The position numbers and the translations under genes were made by a program. From Isoptericola dokdonensis DS-3 (GTDB lineage Bacteria > Actinomycetota > Actinomycetes > Actinomycetales > Cellulomonadaceae): 64,000 nucleotides of DNA. Location: assembly GCF_001636295.1 (NCBI RefSeq), contig NZ_CP014209.1, forward strand, positions 3,720,001 through 3,784,000, in the 5' to 3' direction. Shown here piece after piece: positions 31,396-39,384 of this stretch. Position 1 is the first letter of the stretch. The number at the start of each line of letters is the position of its first letter. Under the pieces are notes generated by a model that was given only the letters and a program-made list of their open reading frames with translations, searched no databases and was not told where the DNA came from.

Positions 31396-33153
31396 TCACC
31401 CGAACTCGTTGGCCACGGCGACGCGGGCGTCGTTCTGCGCCTGGGCGTTCGCCATGTCGAAGTCCAGGACGGTCTGGTAGCCGAGGCCGTCCACCGTCTC
31501 CTGCATCGAGGTGAGCAGGGCGTCGAACTCGGCGTCGTCCTTGGCGAAGACCATCTTCCAGGAGTGCTCGATGATGCTGGCCTTGACCTGGCTGCGGATC
31601 GTCTCGATCTCGCTGGTGTCGGCCGGGGCGGTGAAGCTCGAGCCCGGGGCCACGAGCAGCTGGTCGTTGTCCTGCAGGTACTCCATCGCGGAGGCGGCGT
31701 CACCCATGCGCGCGCCCCAGTCCTCGGTCAGCGGGTTCGCGACCTTCTCCTGGTAGCTCGGCCAGAACGTGTAGTTGTAGGGGAACCCGGTGTCGGGATC
31801 GACGTCCTTCGGCAGGACCGTCGAGACGTTGAGGGTGGAGACGCCGTCGGTGTACGCGCCGCCGCCCCACTCGGCCGGGACGTCCGCGCCGCCACCGAGG
31901 AACACCTGGTTGCCGAACTCGGTGAGCGCCGGCTCGCCGTTCTCGCCGATCTCCCACGTGAGGTCCTGCGGGCCTGCGGCCGCACCGGTCTGCGAGGAGT
32001 TCATGTTGACGCCCTCGGGGGAGTACAGCCAGTCGATGAACGCCGCGATGCGGGCGGGGTCCTCGGCGCCGGCGCCGATGGCGAGCACCTGCTTGCCGCC
32101 GTACACCTCGGCGCCGTAGGAGAAGATCTGCTGGTCGGCCATCGGCGCGAGCTGGAAGCCCTTGCCGTCCGCCATGTTCTGCTCCGTGTTGTACGCGGAC
32201 TGGCCGAGCCACGGCCACCAGGACAGCAGCACCTGGCCGTTCTGGTACTTCGAGAACATGGTGTCGTAGTTCTGCGTGGTCGACTCGGGGTCGACGAGGC
32301 CGCGCTGGTTGGCGTCGAAGTAGAACCGCAGCGCGCGCACGTACTCGGAGTCGGTGTCGACGATGCTCTGGTAGTCGGAGCCGTCCGCCTTGGCGAGCAC
32401 GAAGCCCATCTCGTCGTAGCCGTAGAGGGTGGTGGGCTGCTTGCCCATCACCATCATGTTGCCGTCCCAGTCCTTGAACAGGGAGATCGCGTACGCCTTC
32501 TGGCCGTTCTCGGCCTCCGGGTTCGCCTCCTGCATGTCCTCCAGGACGGGCAGGAGGTCCTCGAGCGTCCCGATCTCGGGGTAGCCGGCCTCGGCGTACA
32601 GGTCCCAGCGCAGGTACGGGCCGAACGTCGGCTCCAGGCCCTCCGACGGTTCGGTCGGCTTGATGCTCGACACCGCCGTCGGGAACCCGAAGACGCCGTC
32701 CTTGCCCTCGTTGAGCTTGTCCAGCGCCGCGTCGAACGCCGTGGCGTTCGCCATGGAGTCCACGTACGGGGAGGCGTCGAGCACGAGGCCGCCCTCGATG
32801 AGCTCGTCGAGCTTCTCGCCCTTGTCGACGACGATCAGGTCGCCGAGGTCGCCGCCCGCGACGCGCGTGTTGTAGAGCGTGTCGCCGCCGCCCGCCACGT
32901 TGGGGGCGATGACGTTGAGCTCCATGTTGAACTTGTCCTTGACGACCTTGCCGAACCAGCCGCTCTGCGTGCCCATGTAGTTGGCCAGCCCGTCGAACAC
33001 GTCGATCGTGATCGGGTCGGCCTGCGACCAGTCCTGGTCGATGCTGACGGTCTCGGCGACCTCCTCGTCGGTCCCCGGGCCCGTGCACGCCGTCAGGGAC
33101 AGCGCCCCGACCAGCGGCAGGACCAGTGCGGCCGCAACCTTCCTGGAATTCAT
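31396..33153 (-). CDS. LplA-type sugar-binding lipoprotein
   Basis: The 585-residue protein has a signal peptide with lipobox LTAC (cysteine at about residue 23). The long, bilobed body has the features of the LplA/YtcQ group of binding proteins, which go with LplB and LplC permeases (ITIDVFDGLANYMGTQSGWF, SFTAPADTSEIETIRSQV near the end). These take up oligosaccharides such as aldouronates; by context here xyloglucan fragments. ATG 33153 is preceded by AGGGGTG; an upstream reading to 34008 is a shadow of the permease. It is the last gene of an lplB-lplC-lplA order transcribed leftward. Confidence 0.91.
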   Translation of the reverse strand: MNSRKVAAALVLPLVGALSLTACTGPGTDEEVAETVSIDQDWSQADPITIDVFDGLANYMGTQSGWFGKVVKDKFNMELNVIAPNVAGGGDTLYNTRVAGGDLGDLIVVDKGEKLDELIEGGLVLDASPYVDSMANATAFDAALDKLNEGKDGVFGFPTAVSSIKPTEPSEGLEPTFGPYLRWDLYAEAGYPEIGTLEDLLPVLEDMQEANPEAENGQKAYAISLFKDWDGNMMVMGKQPTTLYGYDEMGFVLAKADGSDYQSIVDTDSEYVRALRFYFDANQRGLVDPESTTQNYDTMFSKYQNGQVLLSWWPWLGQSAYNTEQNMADGKGFQLAPMADQQIFSYGAEVYGGKQVLAIGAGAEDPARIAAFIDWLYSPEGVNMNSSQTGAAAGPQDLTWEIGENGEPALTEFGNQVFLGGGADVPAEWGGGAYTDGVSTLNVSTVLPKDVDPDTGFPYNYTFWPSYQEKVANPLTEDWGARMGDAASAMEYLQDNDQLLVAPGSSFTAPADTSEIETIRSQVKASIIEHSWKMVFAKDDAEFDALLTSMQETVDGLGYQTVLDFDMANAQAQNDARVAVANEFG

Positions 33154-33182
33154 GACACCCCTTCGTGTTCGATGAGGCACGG

Positions 33183-34190
33183 TCAGCCCTTGACCGCGCC
33201 GAGCATGATGCCCTTGACGAAATACCGCTGGAACATCGGGTAGATGAAGATGATCGGCAGCACGACGAGGACGGCGACGGTCATCCGGATCGACGTCGGC
33301 GTCTGCGAGGTCGCGGCCGACACGATGGAGCCGAGGTTGCCCTGGGCGTTCTGCGCCGCCTGCGCCAGGCTGCTCGCCTGGTTCGTGTACGTGTAGAGCA
33401 GGTACTGCAGCGAGTAGAGCTTCTGGTCGGTGACGTAGAGCAGCGTGTCCTGGAACGAGTTCCACTGGGCGACGGCGGTGAAGATGGCCACCGTCGCCAG
33501 GATCGGCGTCATGTTCGGCAGGATGATCCGGAAGAAGGTCCGGAACGTGCCCGCGCCGTCGATCTCGGCGGCCTCCTGGAGCGAGCGCGGCATCGCCTCG
33601 ACGTACGTCTTGACGAGGATGATGTTGAACGGCTGCACGATCGCCGGGATGACGTAGACCCAGAACGAGTTGGTCAGGCCGAGGGTCTGCATCGTGATGT
33701 ACAGCGGGATGAGGCCGGCGCTGAAGTACATGGTGAAGACGGTCAGGCGGTACCACAGGGAGCGCTTCCACATACGTTCCTGCGTGAACATGAACCCGAG
33801 GAACGCGGACGCCAGCACCGTCGCGACGGTGCCGATGACGGTCCGTGCGACGGACACGATCGTCGCGTTCGTCAGCCCGTCGAGCCCGAGGATCTGCTGG
33901 TAGTTCGACAGGTGCAGCCCCTGCGGCCACAGCCGGACGTCGCCCAGAGCGCTGACGTCGTTCGCGCTGACCGAGTTGATGATGAGGTAGTAGAACGGGT
34001 AGGCGCACAGGATCGCGAACAGCAGGAACCCGCTGTAGTTGAGGATCTCGAACGGGATGTCGCGCGCGGTGCGCTGCTCGCTGGGGGACCGGCGCCGCCG
34101 GCGGCGGACCGGTGCGGCCGCCGCCGCGGTACCGGGTGCCGGGGCGTCCGGCGTCGTGGTGGCCGTGTCGGGGGCCTGGTGCGTCGTCAT
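33183..34190 (-). CDS. LplC-type sugar ABC permease
   Basis: The 335-residue protein has six transmembrane helices after a cytoplasmic tail rich in Ala, Pro and Arg. The EAA loop reads EAAEIDGAGTFRTFFRIILP and the C-terminus YFVKGIMLGAVKG is the signature end of LplC/YtcP permeases. ATG 34190 is chosen because GGAGGCGAG lies at good distance; a start at 34235 would add residues with no support. The gene lies 19 bases after lplB and 29 bases before the binding protein. No ATPase subunit is in the locus. Confidence 0.92.
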   Translation of the reverse strand: MTTHQAPDTATTTPDAPAPGTAAAAAPVRRRRRRSPSEQRTARDIPFEILNYSGFLLFAILCAYPFYYLIINSVSANDVSALGDVRLWPQGLHLSNYQQILGLDGLTNATIVSVARTVIGTVATVLASAFLGFMFTQERMWKRSLWYRLTVFTMYFSAGLIPLYITMQTLGLTNSFWVYVIPAIVQPFNIILVKTYVEAMPRSLQEAAEIDGAGTFRTFFRIILPNMTPILATVAIFTAVAQWNSFQDTLLYVTDQKLYSLQYLLYTYTNQASSLAQAAQNAQGNLGSIVSAATSQTPTSIRMTVAVLVVLPIIFIYPMFQRYFVKGIMLGAVKG

Positions 34191-34209
34191 CGTCGTCTCG
34201 CCTCCGGTC

Positions 34210-35247
34210 TCAGATGATCGAGGTGCCACGGGCACGCTTGGCGACGGCGTTGGCGGCGACCAGCAGCGCCACGGAGATCAGGCTCTTGAGCATCCCCAGG
34301 GCCGTCGCCATCGACAGGCTGTTGCCCGTGATGCCGATGTTGTAGACGTACAGGTCCAGCACCTGGATGTACTCCTTGTTGAACGCGTTCTGGAACACGT
34401 AGAACTGCTCCATCCCGTTGTTGAGCATGTTCGCGATGGACAGCACCAGCAGGACGACGTACGTCGGCATGAGCTGCGGGAACGTGATGTACCGCATGAG
34501 CTGGAAGCGGTTGGCCCCGTCGATCCGGGCGGACTCGTAGAGGGCCGGGTCGATCGACGTGATGGCGGCGAGGTACATGATCGCGCCCCAGCCGAGGCCC
34601 TTCCACAGGCTCCAGAGCAGCATCGTCAGCCAGACGTGCTGGTCGGTGTCGAGGAACTTCAGCGGGGTCGTGATGAGACCCCAGTCGCCGAGCACGGAGT
34701 TCACCAGGCCGGTCGTGGAGAACAGCGAGAACGCGATGAGGTAGACGAGCACCCACGAGATGAAGTTCGGGAGCGTCGTGAGGGTCTGCACCGCGTTGCG
34801 GAACCACGGCGCCCGGATCTCGTTGAGCAGCATCGCGAAGAACACCGGCAGCAGCGACGTGGCGAAGCCGAGAAAGCTCATCGCGAGCGTGTTCGCCAGC
34901 ACCTGCCCGAGCTGCTGGAGCTGCGCGGGCGAGGAGACCAGCATCTCGAACCACTGGAGGCCCACGAACTCGCTGCCGGTCAGGCCGAGCGCCGGCTTGT
35001 AGTCGTAGAACGCGGTGGCCCAGCCGGCCAGCGGCAGGTACGAGAACAGGAACACCAGGACGAGGAACGGCGCGATGAGCCAGAACATCGTCTTGGACGA
35101 CCGGGCGTTCGAGGCCGGCTTGCGCCCCCGGCGTGCGCGGCCCGGGCGGGAGCCGGTGCGGCGCCCGTCGGCGGGCAGCACCGCGGCCGCGGCCTGCGCC
35201 GGTGCGGGCGCTCCCGTCGTCGCCGGGGTTCCCTGCGTGAGACTCAC
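34210..35247 (-). CDS. LplB-type sugar ABC permease
   Basis: The 345-residue first permease of the leftward operon has six transmembrane helices and the EAA-loop sequence ESARIDGANRFQLMRYITFP. The pattern FLVLVFLFSYLPLAGWATAFYDYKP is characteristic of LplB. A long basic tail (about 60 residues, RRTGSRPGRARRGRKPASNARSSK) precedes the first helix. The promoter and operator at 35290-35334 lie 43 bases upstream of the ATG, which follows GGGAGTGACAG. With LplC and LplA it forms a complete importer except for the ATPase. Confidence 0.92.
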   Translation of the reverse strand: MSLTQGTPATTGAPAPAQAAAAVLPADGRRTGSRPGRARRGRKPASNARSSKTMFWLIAPFLVLVFLFSYLPLAGWATAFYDYKPALGLTGSEFVGLQWFEMLVSSPAQLQQLGQVLANTLAMSFLGFATSLLPVFFAMLLNEIRAPWFRNAVQTLTTLPNFISWVLVYLIAFSLFSTTGLVNSVLGDWGLITTPLKFLDTDQHVWLTMLLWSLWKGLGWGAIMYLAAITSIDPALYESARIDGANRFQLMRYITFPQLMPTYVVLLVLSIANMLNNGMEQFYVFQNAFNKEYIQVLDLYVYNIGITGNSLSMATALGMLKSLISVALLVAANAVAKRARGTSII

Positions 35248-35289
35248 CTGTCACTCCCTCGTGATGGCTCAGCGCGACGACGAACACTG

Positions 35290-35334
35290 TCGAAGCGCTT
35301 CGAATAGATATCACCGTCGAGGGTCGCCGCGCAA
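35290..35334 (-). promoter_or_regulatory. Promoter and TCGAAGCGCTTCGA operator of the LplABC operon
   Basis: On the minus strand TTGCGC (35334-35329), an 18-base spacer and TATCTA (35310-35305) are followed after one base by the perfect palindrome TCGAAGCGCTTCGA (35303-35290). The geometry equals that at GH3, GH42 and GH31, with the operator at the expected start site. Confidence 0.75.
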
Positions 35335-35396
35335 TGGGTCCGGCGCATCCCGCACCGATCCGTGACCTTCCCGCCGCGGCGCCGGGGACGCACGAC

Positions 35397-35426
35397 GGCC
35401 GCCGTCCGAGGGTCCGGACGGCGGCC
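35397..35426 (-). terminator. Terminator of the second lacI gene
   Basis: GGCCGCCGTCCG pairs with CGGACGGCGGCC over 12 bases around AGGGTC. It lies 26 bases past the lacI stop on the minus strand and insulates the following lplB promoter. Confidence 0.6.
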
Positions 35427-35451
35427 GCCGACAGCAGGGAGAGGGGTCGGG

Positions 35452-36450
35452 TCAGCGCCCCGCGGCGCCCCCCCGCGCGGTGAGGACCGGCGTCAGCAGC
35501 CGCGTCTCGGCGGGCTGCTCGCCGTCGAGACGCGCCGTCACCATGTCGACCGCCACGCCGCCGATCACCTCGCCGGGGATGTCGATGCTCGTCAGCGCGA
35601 ACGCCTGCGCCGTCGCCACCGCCGTCGGGCACAGCGCCACCACCGGGACGTCGTCCGCCGCGGCGAGGCCGTGCTCCGCCAGCCGGCCCAGCACGTGCGG
35701 GAGCGCCTGCTCGTTGTGCACGAAGAACCCCGTCGTCCCCGGTGCGCGCTCCAGCACCGCGTCCACCGCCCGGCGGGCGCCGTCGGGCGTCGTCTCGCAG
35801 GCCTCGACCACCCCGACCAGGTCGCGCGCGCCGCACGTCGCCGACCAGCCGCGGATCACGCGGTCCGCGTAGCTCGTGTGCCGCGCCAGGACCGCCGCCG
35901 GCGGACCGATCAGCGCGACCTCCCGGTGCCCCGCGTCGGCGAGGTGCCCCGCGGCGAGCCGGCCCGCCGCCTCGAAGTCCAGGTCCACGCAGCTCAGTCC
36001 CGCCGGGTCGTGGGGCAGCCCGATGAGCACCGTCGGCTGGCGCAGCGCCCGCAGCACCGGGACGCGCGGGTCGTCCGCCTCGACGTCCATGACGATGATC
36101 GCGTCCACCATCGACCCGGCCGCCACCCGCTCCAGGCCGCCGGTGTCGTCCTGGGTGAGCAGCAGCACGTCGTGGTCCGCCTCGCGGGCGCGCGTGACGA
36201 CGCCCGTGACGAACTGCATCACGACCGACACGTCGACGCCCGCCCGCAGCGGCACCATGAGGCCGATGACGTTGGTCCGGCTCGACGCCAGGGCGCGCGC
36301 CCCCGCGTGCGGTCGGTAGCCGAGGTCGGCGATGGCCTCCTCGACCCGCTTGCGCGTCGGGGCGGAGATCGAGCGCTTCCCGGACAGGACGTAGGAGACC
36401 GTCGACGCGGAGACACCGGCGGCCTTGGCGACGTCCTCGATGGTGGGCAC
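35452..36450 (-). CDS. LacI-family regulator, predicted xyloglucan repressor
   Basis: The 332-residue regulator has the HTH at its very N-terminus (TIEDVAKAAGVSASTVSYVLSG), the hinge GARALASSRTNVIGL and a sugar-binding effector domain (TGFFVHNEQALP, SIDIPGEVIG). GTG 36450 is preferred over a longer start at 36510 because GAGGAG lies eight bases upstream and LacI proteins usually begin here. It starts ten bases after the GH95 stop, so it is probably co-transcribed with GH95 from the operator at 39337 and would regulate itself. It is the best candidate to bind TCGAAGCGCTTCGA, which has the central CG that LacI proteins favour. Confidence 0.92.
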   Translation of the reverse strand: MPTIEDVAKAAGVSASTVSYVLSGKRSISAPTRKRVEEAIADLGYRPHAGARALASSRTNVIGLMVPLRAGVDVSVVMQFVTGVVTRAREADHDVLLLTQDDTGGLERVAAGSMVDAIIVMDVEADDPRVPVLRALRQPTVLIGLPHDPAGLSCVDLDFEAAGRLAAGHLADAGHREVALIGPPAAVLARHTSYADRVIRGWSATCGARDLVGVVEACETTPDGARRAVDAVLERAPGTTGFFVHNEQALPHVLGRLAEHGLAAADDVPVVALCPTAVATAQAFALTSIDIPGEVIGGVAVDMVTARLDGEQPAETRLLTPVLTARGGAAGR

Positions 36451-36460
36451 GGTCGGCTCC

Positions 36461-39316
36461 TCAGGGCGTGGTGCCGACGGCGGGGCCCGGCGCCGAGCGG
36501 CGCCCGTCACCGGGGTCGGCGAGGTGACTGGGGTCGAGGGTCAACATAGACCCGGCGGCGACCCGCAGCGTGCGCGGCGACGCCGTCCGGGCGGGCGAAG
36601 TTTCCCCGGGCATCGACGGTCGGTCGACGGAAGGCGCTTGCCCCGCGACGGGCGGTCCTGCGGCCAGCGTGAGGGTGACGTCACGGCCGGGCGGGGCGTG
36701 CAGCACGACGCGCACCGCGGCGCCGTCCCGCCAGGCGAGGTCCACGCGCAGCCCGCCGCGGGCCCGCAGGCCGGTGACCTCCCCGTCGGGCCACGCCCCC
36801 GGGAGCGCCGGGAGCACGTCCAGGTGCGGGACGTCGGCCGTGCCCCGGTGGGACTGCAGCAGCAGCTCCGCGACGCCCGCCACCAGCCCGCAGTTCCCGT
36901 CGAGCTGGAACGGCGGGTGCGCGCTGAACAGGTTCGGGTACAGGCCGCCCCGGTGACCCACCCCCTCCACCGCCGGTCGCAGCGCCAGGGCCACCTGCTC
37001 GTGGGCCTGGTCGCCCCGGCCGAGTCGCGCCCACAGTGCGAGGCGCCACGCCAGCGACCACCCCGTCGACTCCCGGCCCCGCAGCTCCAGGGTCCGTGCG
37101 GCGGCCGCCGCCAGGTCCGGGGTCGTCGTCGGGTCCAGCGTGCCCAGCGGGAACAGCCCCACCAGGTGCGACAGGTGCCGGTGCTCCGGCTGGGCCTCCG
37201 GCAGCTCCGCGCCCCACTCCAGCAGCTCGCCGCGTGCACCCACGCGGTGGTCCGGCAGGGCCGCCGCGACCGCCGTCAGCTCCGCCAGCCACGGCTCGTC
37301 GGCCTCGTCGAGACCGAGCAGCCCGGCCGCCTCGCGGCACGCCCCGGCCAGCCAGCGCACCAGGGCCACGTCCATCGTGGCGTCCGTCGTCACCGCCGCC
37401 GGCTCGCCGTCGGGCGCCACGAAGGTGTTCTCCGGCGACGTCGACGGACTCAGTCGCGCCCTCGCCCGCGAGGTAGTACCTCCGGTCCCGAGGTCGTACC
37501 CCCGGGGCACGACCTCGGGACCGGAGGTACTACCTCGCGGCGGGGCCGGAGCGACCTGCACCCAGTCCAGGGCGAACAGCGCCGCCCCCCGGAGCGCGTC
37601 CCAGGACTCCCGCAGCGCGGCGTCCGCGGCCACCCGGTCCGTCGCGAACCGGTGGTGCTCCACCACGTGCTGCACCAGCCACCAGCCCGCCGACGCCCAC
37701 GCCGACCACTGCGCGGCGCCCTCGCCAGCACCGACCGGCGCCGCGTGCCCCCACGCGTCCGAGTTGTGGTGCGCCGTCCACCCGCGCGCCCCGTACAGGC
37801 CGGCCGCGACCCGCGCCCCCGGACCCGCGGCGAGCCCGCGCACGAACGCCAGCAGCGGCTCGTGGCACTCCGGCAGCCCGGTCGTCTCGGCCGCCCAGTA
37901 GACCATCTGGAGGTTGATGTTCAGCGTGTAGGCGCTGCTCCAGGGGCCCGGCAGCCACGGGTTCCACAGCCCTTGCAGCGTCGCCGGCAGACCCCCCGGC
38001 CGCGACGACGACAGCAGCAGGTAGCGCCCGTGGTGGAACACCAGCGCCGCGAGGCCCGGGTCGGGCCGGTGCTCGGCCGCCGCCACCCGGCGGTCCGTCG
38101 TGAGGTCGGCCGCACCGGTGGCGGACGGCAGCACCAGCCGGGTCCGGTCGTACAGCTCCCGGTGCGCCGCGACGTGCACGCCGCGCAGGCGCTCGCGGAC
38201 GGCGGACGGCTCCGTCGTGGCCCGCCGGTCGAGGGGGTTCCCGGCCGCGTCGCCCGCGGCGAGCTGCTCCGCGAGGCGCTCGGCGACGGGTGCGGCGTCG
38301 GCTGCCCCGGGCGGGTCGGTCGTCGCGGCCGCCATGAGCAGGACGTGGGTCGTCGCGGTTCCGGTGCGCAGCGCGCCGTCCGCGACGACGGCCGCGTCGT
38401 CCCCCACGGCGCGGACCGCGACCGCGCCCCGGCGTCCGGTCGGCCCGTATTGCACGGTGCTGCCGCCGGGGGCGTGGCCCGGCGAGACGTCGACGGGCAG
38501 GTCGACGACGTGCACGAGCTGCCCGGCGCCCGGCCCGGCGAGGTCGTGGGGCTCGGCCGCGGTGCGCAGCAGGCTCTCGAGGCGCACCGTCACGCGCACC
38601 GGCCGGTCCGCGCGCACGGTGTGGACGATCGCCCCGCCGGTGGCGTCGGCCCACGTCTCCTGGACGACGGTACCCGTGGCGGGCGTCCACCAGCGGTGCG
38701 TCGCGACCGCGGTGCGCAGGTCGAGCTCGCGCACCGCGGCCGGCGGCTGGTCCGGGGACCCCTGCGCGGTCCCGCCGGCGGACGCGCCCGTGCCGGGACC
38801 GGCGCCGGGAGCGGGGGAGGGCGTGGCGTCGTCGCCGGGTGTCGTCGGGGGAGCGGCGGCCGTCACGGTGACGTCGGCCTCGGCGAGCGGTAGGTAGGCC
38901 TGCGACCAGGGGGCCTGCAGGGCGGCGAGCAGCCGCTCGGCCTCGCGCACGTCACCCGCGTCGACGGCGCGGCGCACCGCGGCGAGGTGCTCGGGTCCGC
39001 GGGCCTGCACGCCGGCGAGGGGGTCGGGGGTGGGCAGGCCCGACCAGGCGGTGCCGTCGTTGATCCAGAGGTGCTCCGTGCCGGGTCTGCCCGCGCACAT
39101 GGCGGCCCGGTGGCCGTTGCCCACGGGAACGGCCTCGAGCCAGGTGGCGGCCGGGGCGTCGTACCAGAGCCGGTGCAGGTCGTCGGGCAGATGCGGGTCG
39201 GCCGCGTCGTCCCGTGGTGGCAGGGCTGGGGGTTCGGCGCCGGGCCGAGGGGCGTCCGGCGGGGGTCCGGCGGGGGTGGCGGGACGGGGCTGGTGGCGAC
39301 GCTGGACACCTGGCAT
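36461..39316 (-). CDS. GH95 alpha-L-fucosidase/galactosidase
   Basis: The 951-residue cytoplasmic enzyme is a family 95 glycoside hydrolase: an N-terminal beta domain ([29 protein letters not shown]), a linker, an (alpha/alpha)6 barrel ([69 protein letters not shown]) and a C-terminal beta domain. Family members hydrolyse alpha-1,2-L-fucose or L-galactose, as on xyloglucan side chains. It is longer than the usual 750-800 residues because of an extended N-terminus, a Gly/Pro/Ala-rich stretch ([16 protein letters not shown]) and an insertion just before [10 protein letters not shown]. That insertion is encoded by the long palindrome at 37467-37539. No Shine-Dalgarno precedes the ATG; see the leaderless proposal. 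Confidence 0.88.
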   Translation of the reverse strand: MPGVQRRHQPRPATPAGPPPDAPRPGAEPPALPPRDDAADPHLPDDLHRLWYDAPAATWLEAVPVGNGHRAAMCAGRPGTEHLWINDGTAWSGLPTPDPLAGVQARGPEHLAAVRRAVDAGDVREAERLLAALQAPWSQAYLPLAEADVTVTAAAPPTTPGDDATPSPAPGAGPGTGASAGGTAQGSPDQPPAAVRELDLRTAVATHRWWTPATGTVVQETWADATGGAIVHTVRADRPVRVTVRLESLLRTAAEPHDLAGPGAGQLVHVVDLPVDVSPGHAPGGSTVQYGPTGRRGAVAVRAVGDDAAVVADGALRTGTATTHVLLMAAATTDPPGAADAAPVAERLAEQLAAGDAAGNPLDRRATTEPSAVRERLRGVHVAAHRELYDRTRLVLPSATGAADLTTDRRVAAAEHRPDPGLAALVFHHGRYLLLSSSRPGGLPATLQGLWNPWLPGPWSSAYTLNINLQMVYWAAETTGLPECHEPLLAFVRGLAAGPGARVAAGLYGARGWTAHHNSDAWGHAAPVGAGEGAAQWSAWASAGWWLVQHVVEHHRFATDRVAADAALRESWDALRGAALFALDWVQVAPAPPRGSTSGPEVVPRGYDLGTGGTTSRARARLSPSTSPENTFVAPDGEPAAVTTDATMDVALVRWLAGACREAAGLLGLDEADEPWLAELTAVAAALPDHRVGARGELLEWGAELPEAQPEHRHLSHLVGLFPLGTLDPTTTPDLAAAAARTLELRGRESTGWSLAWRLALWARLGRGDQAHEQVALALRPAVEGVGHRGGLYPNLFSAHPPFQLDGNCGLVAGVAELLLQSHRGTADVPHLDVLPALPGAWPDGEVTGLRARGGLRVDLAWRDGAAVRVVLHAPPGRDVTLTLAAGPPVAGQAPSVDRPSMPGETSPARTASPRTLRVAAGSMLTLDPSHLADPGDGRRSAPGPAVGTTP
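37467..37539. repeat. 73-base near-perfect palindrome inside GH95
   Basis: Arms 37467-37497 and 37509-37539 are exact reverse complements over 31 bases. The 11-base centre adds four more G:C pairs (CCCC/GGGG) after one A-C mismatch, so almost the whole element is one hairpin. It is read in frame in GH95 and encodes extra residues ([19 protein letters not shown]) between two conserved barrel motifs. Flanking bases show further imperfect complementarity. It looks like an inserted palindromic repeat unit. Confidence 0.85.
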
Positions 39317-39350
39317 CGGCCCAGGCTAGCGTGCGCTCGAAGCGCTTCGA
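39303..39350. promoter_or_regulatory. Divergent GH95/GH42 promoters with shared operator
   Basis: For GH42, TGGACA (39303-39308), an 18-base spacer and TAGCGT (39327-39332) precede the palindrome TCGAAGCGCTTCGA (39337-39350). For GH95 on the minus strand, TAGCCT (39328-39323) is a possible -10, with its -35 region inside the operator. The two -10 elements overlap at GCTAG. A single operator could control both directions. Confidence 0.7.
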
Positions 39351-39384
39351 CAGCGGGGTCGGGCGACGACCCGAGGAGGCGACG

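Noticed and set aside
31396-35247. An ATPase subunit gene within either ABC transporter locus
   Set aside because: No Walker A/signature-motif ATPase is encoded near the CUT1 or LplABC permeases; both probably use a shared ATPase elsewhere.
36425-38893. Open frame of 822 codons on the plus strand opposite GH95
   Set aside because: The composition is a mirror of GH95, with repeated RRRP stretches and no motif. GH95 on the minus strand is well supported.
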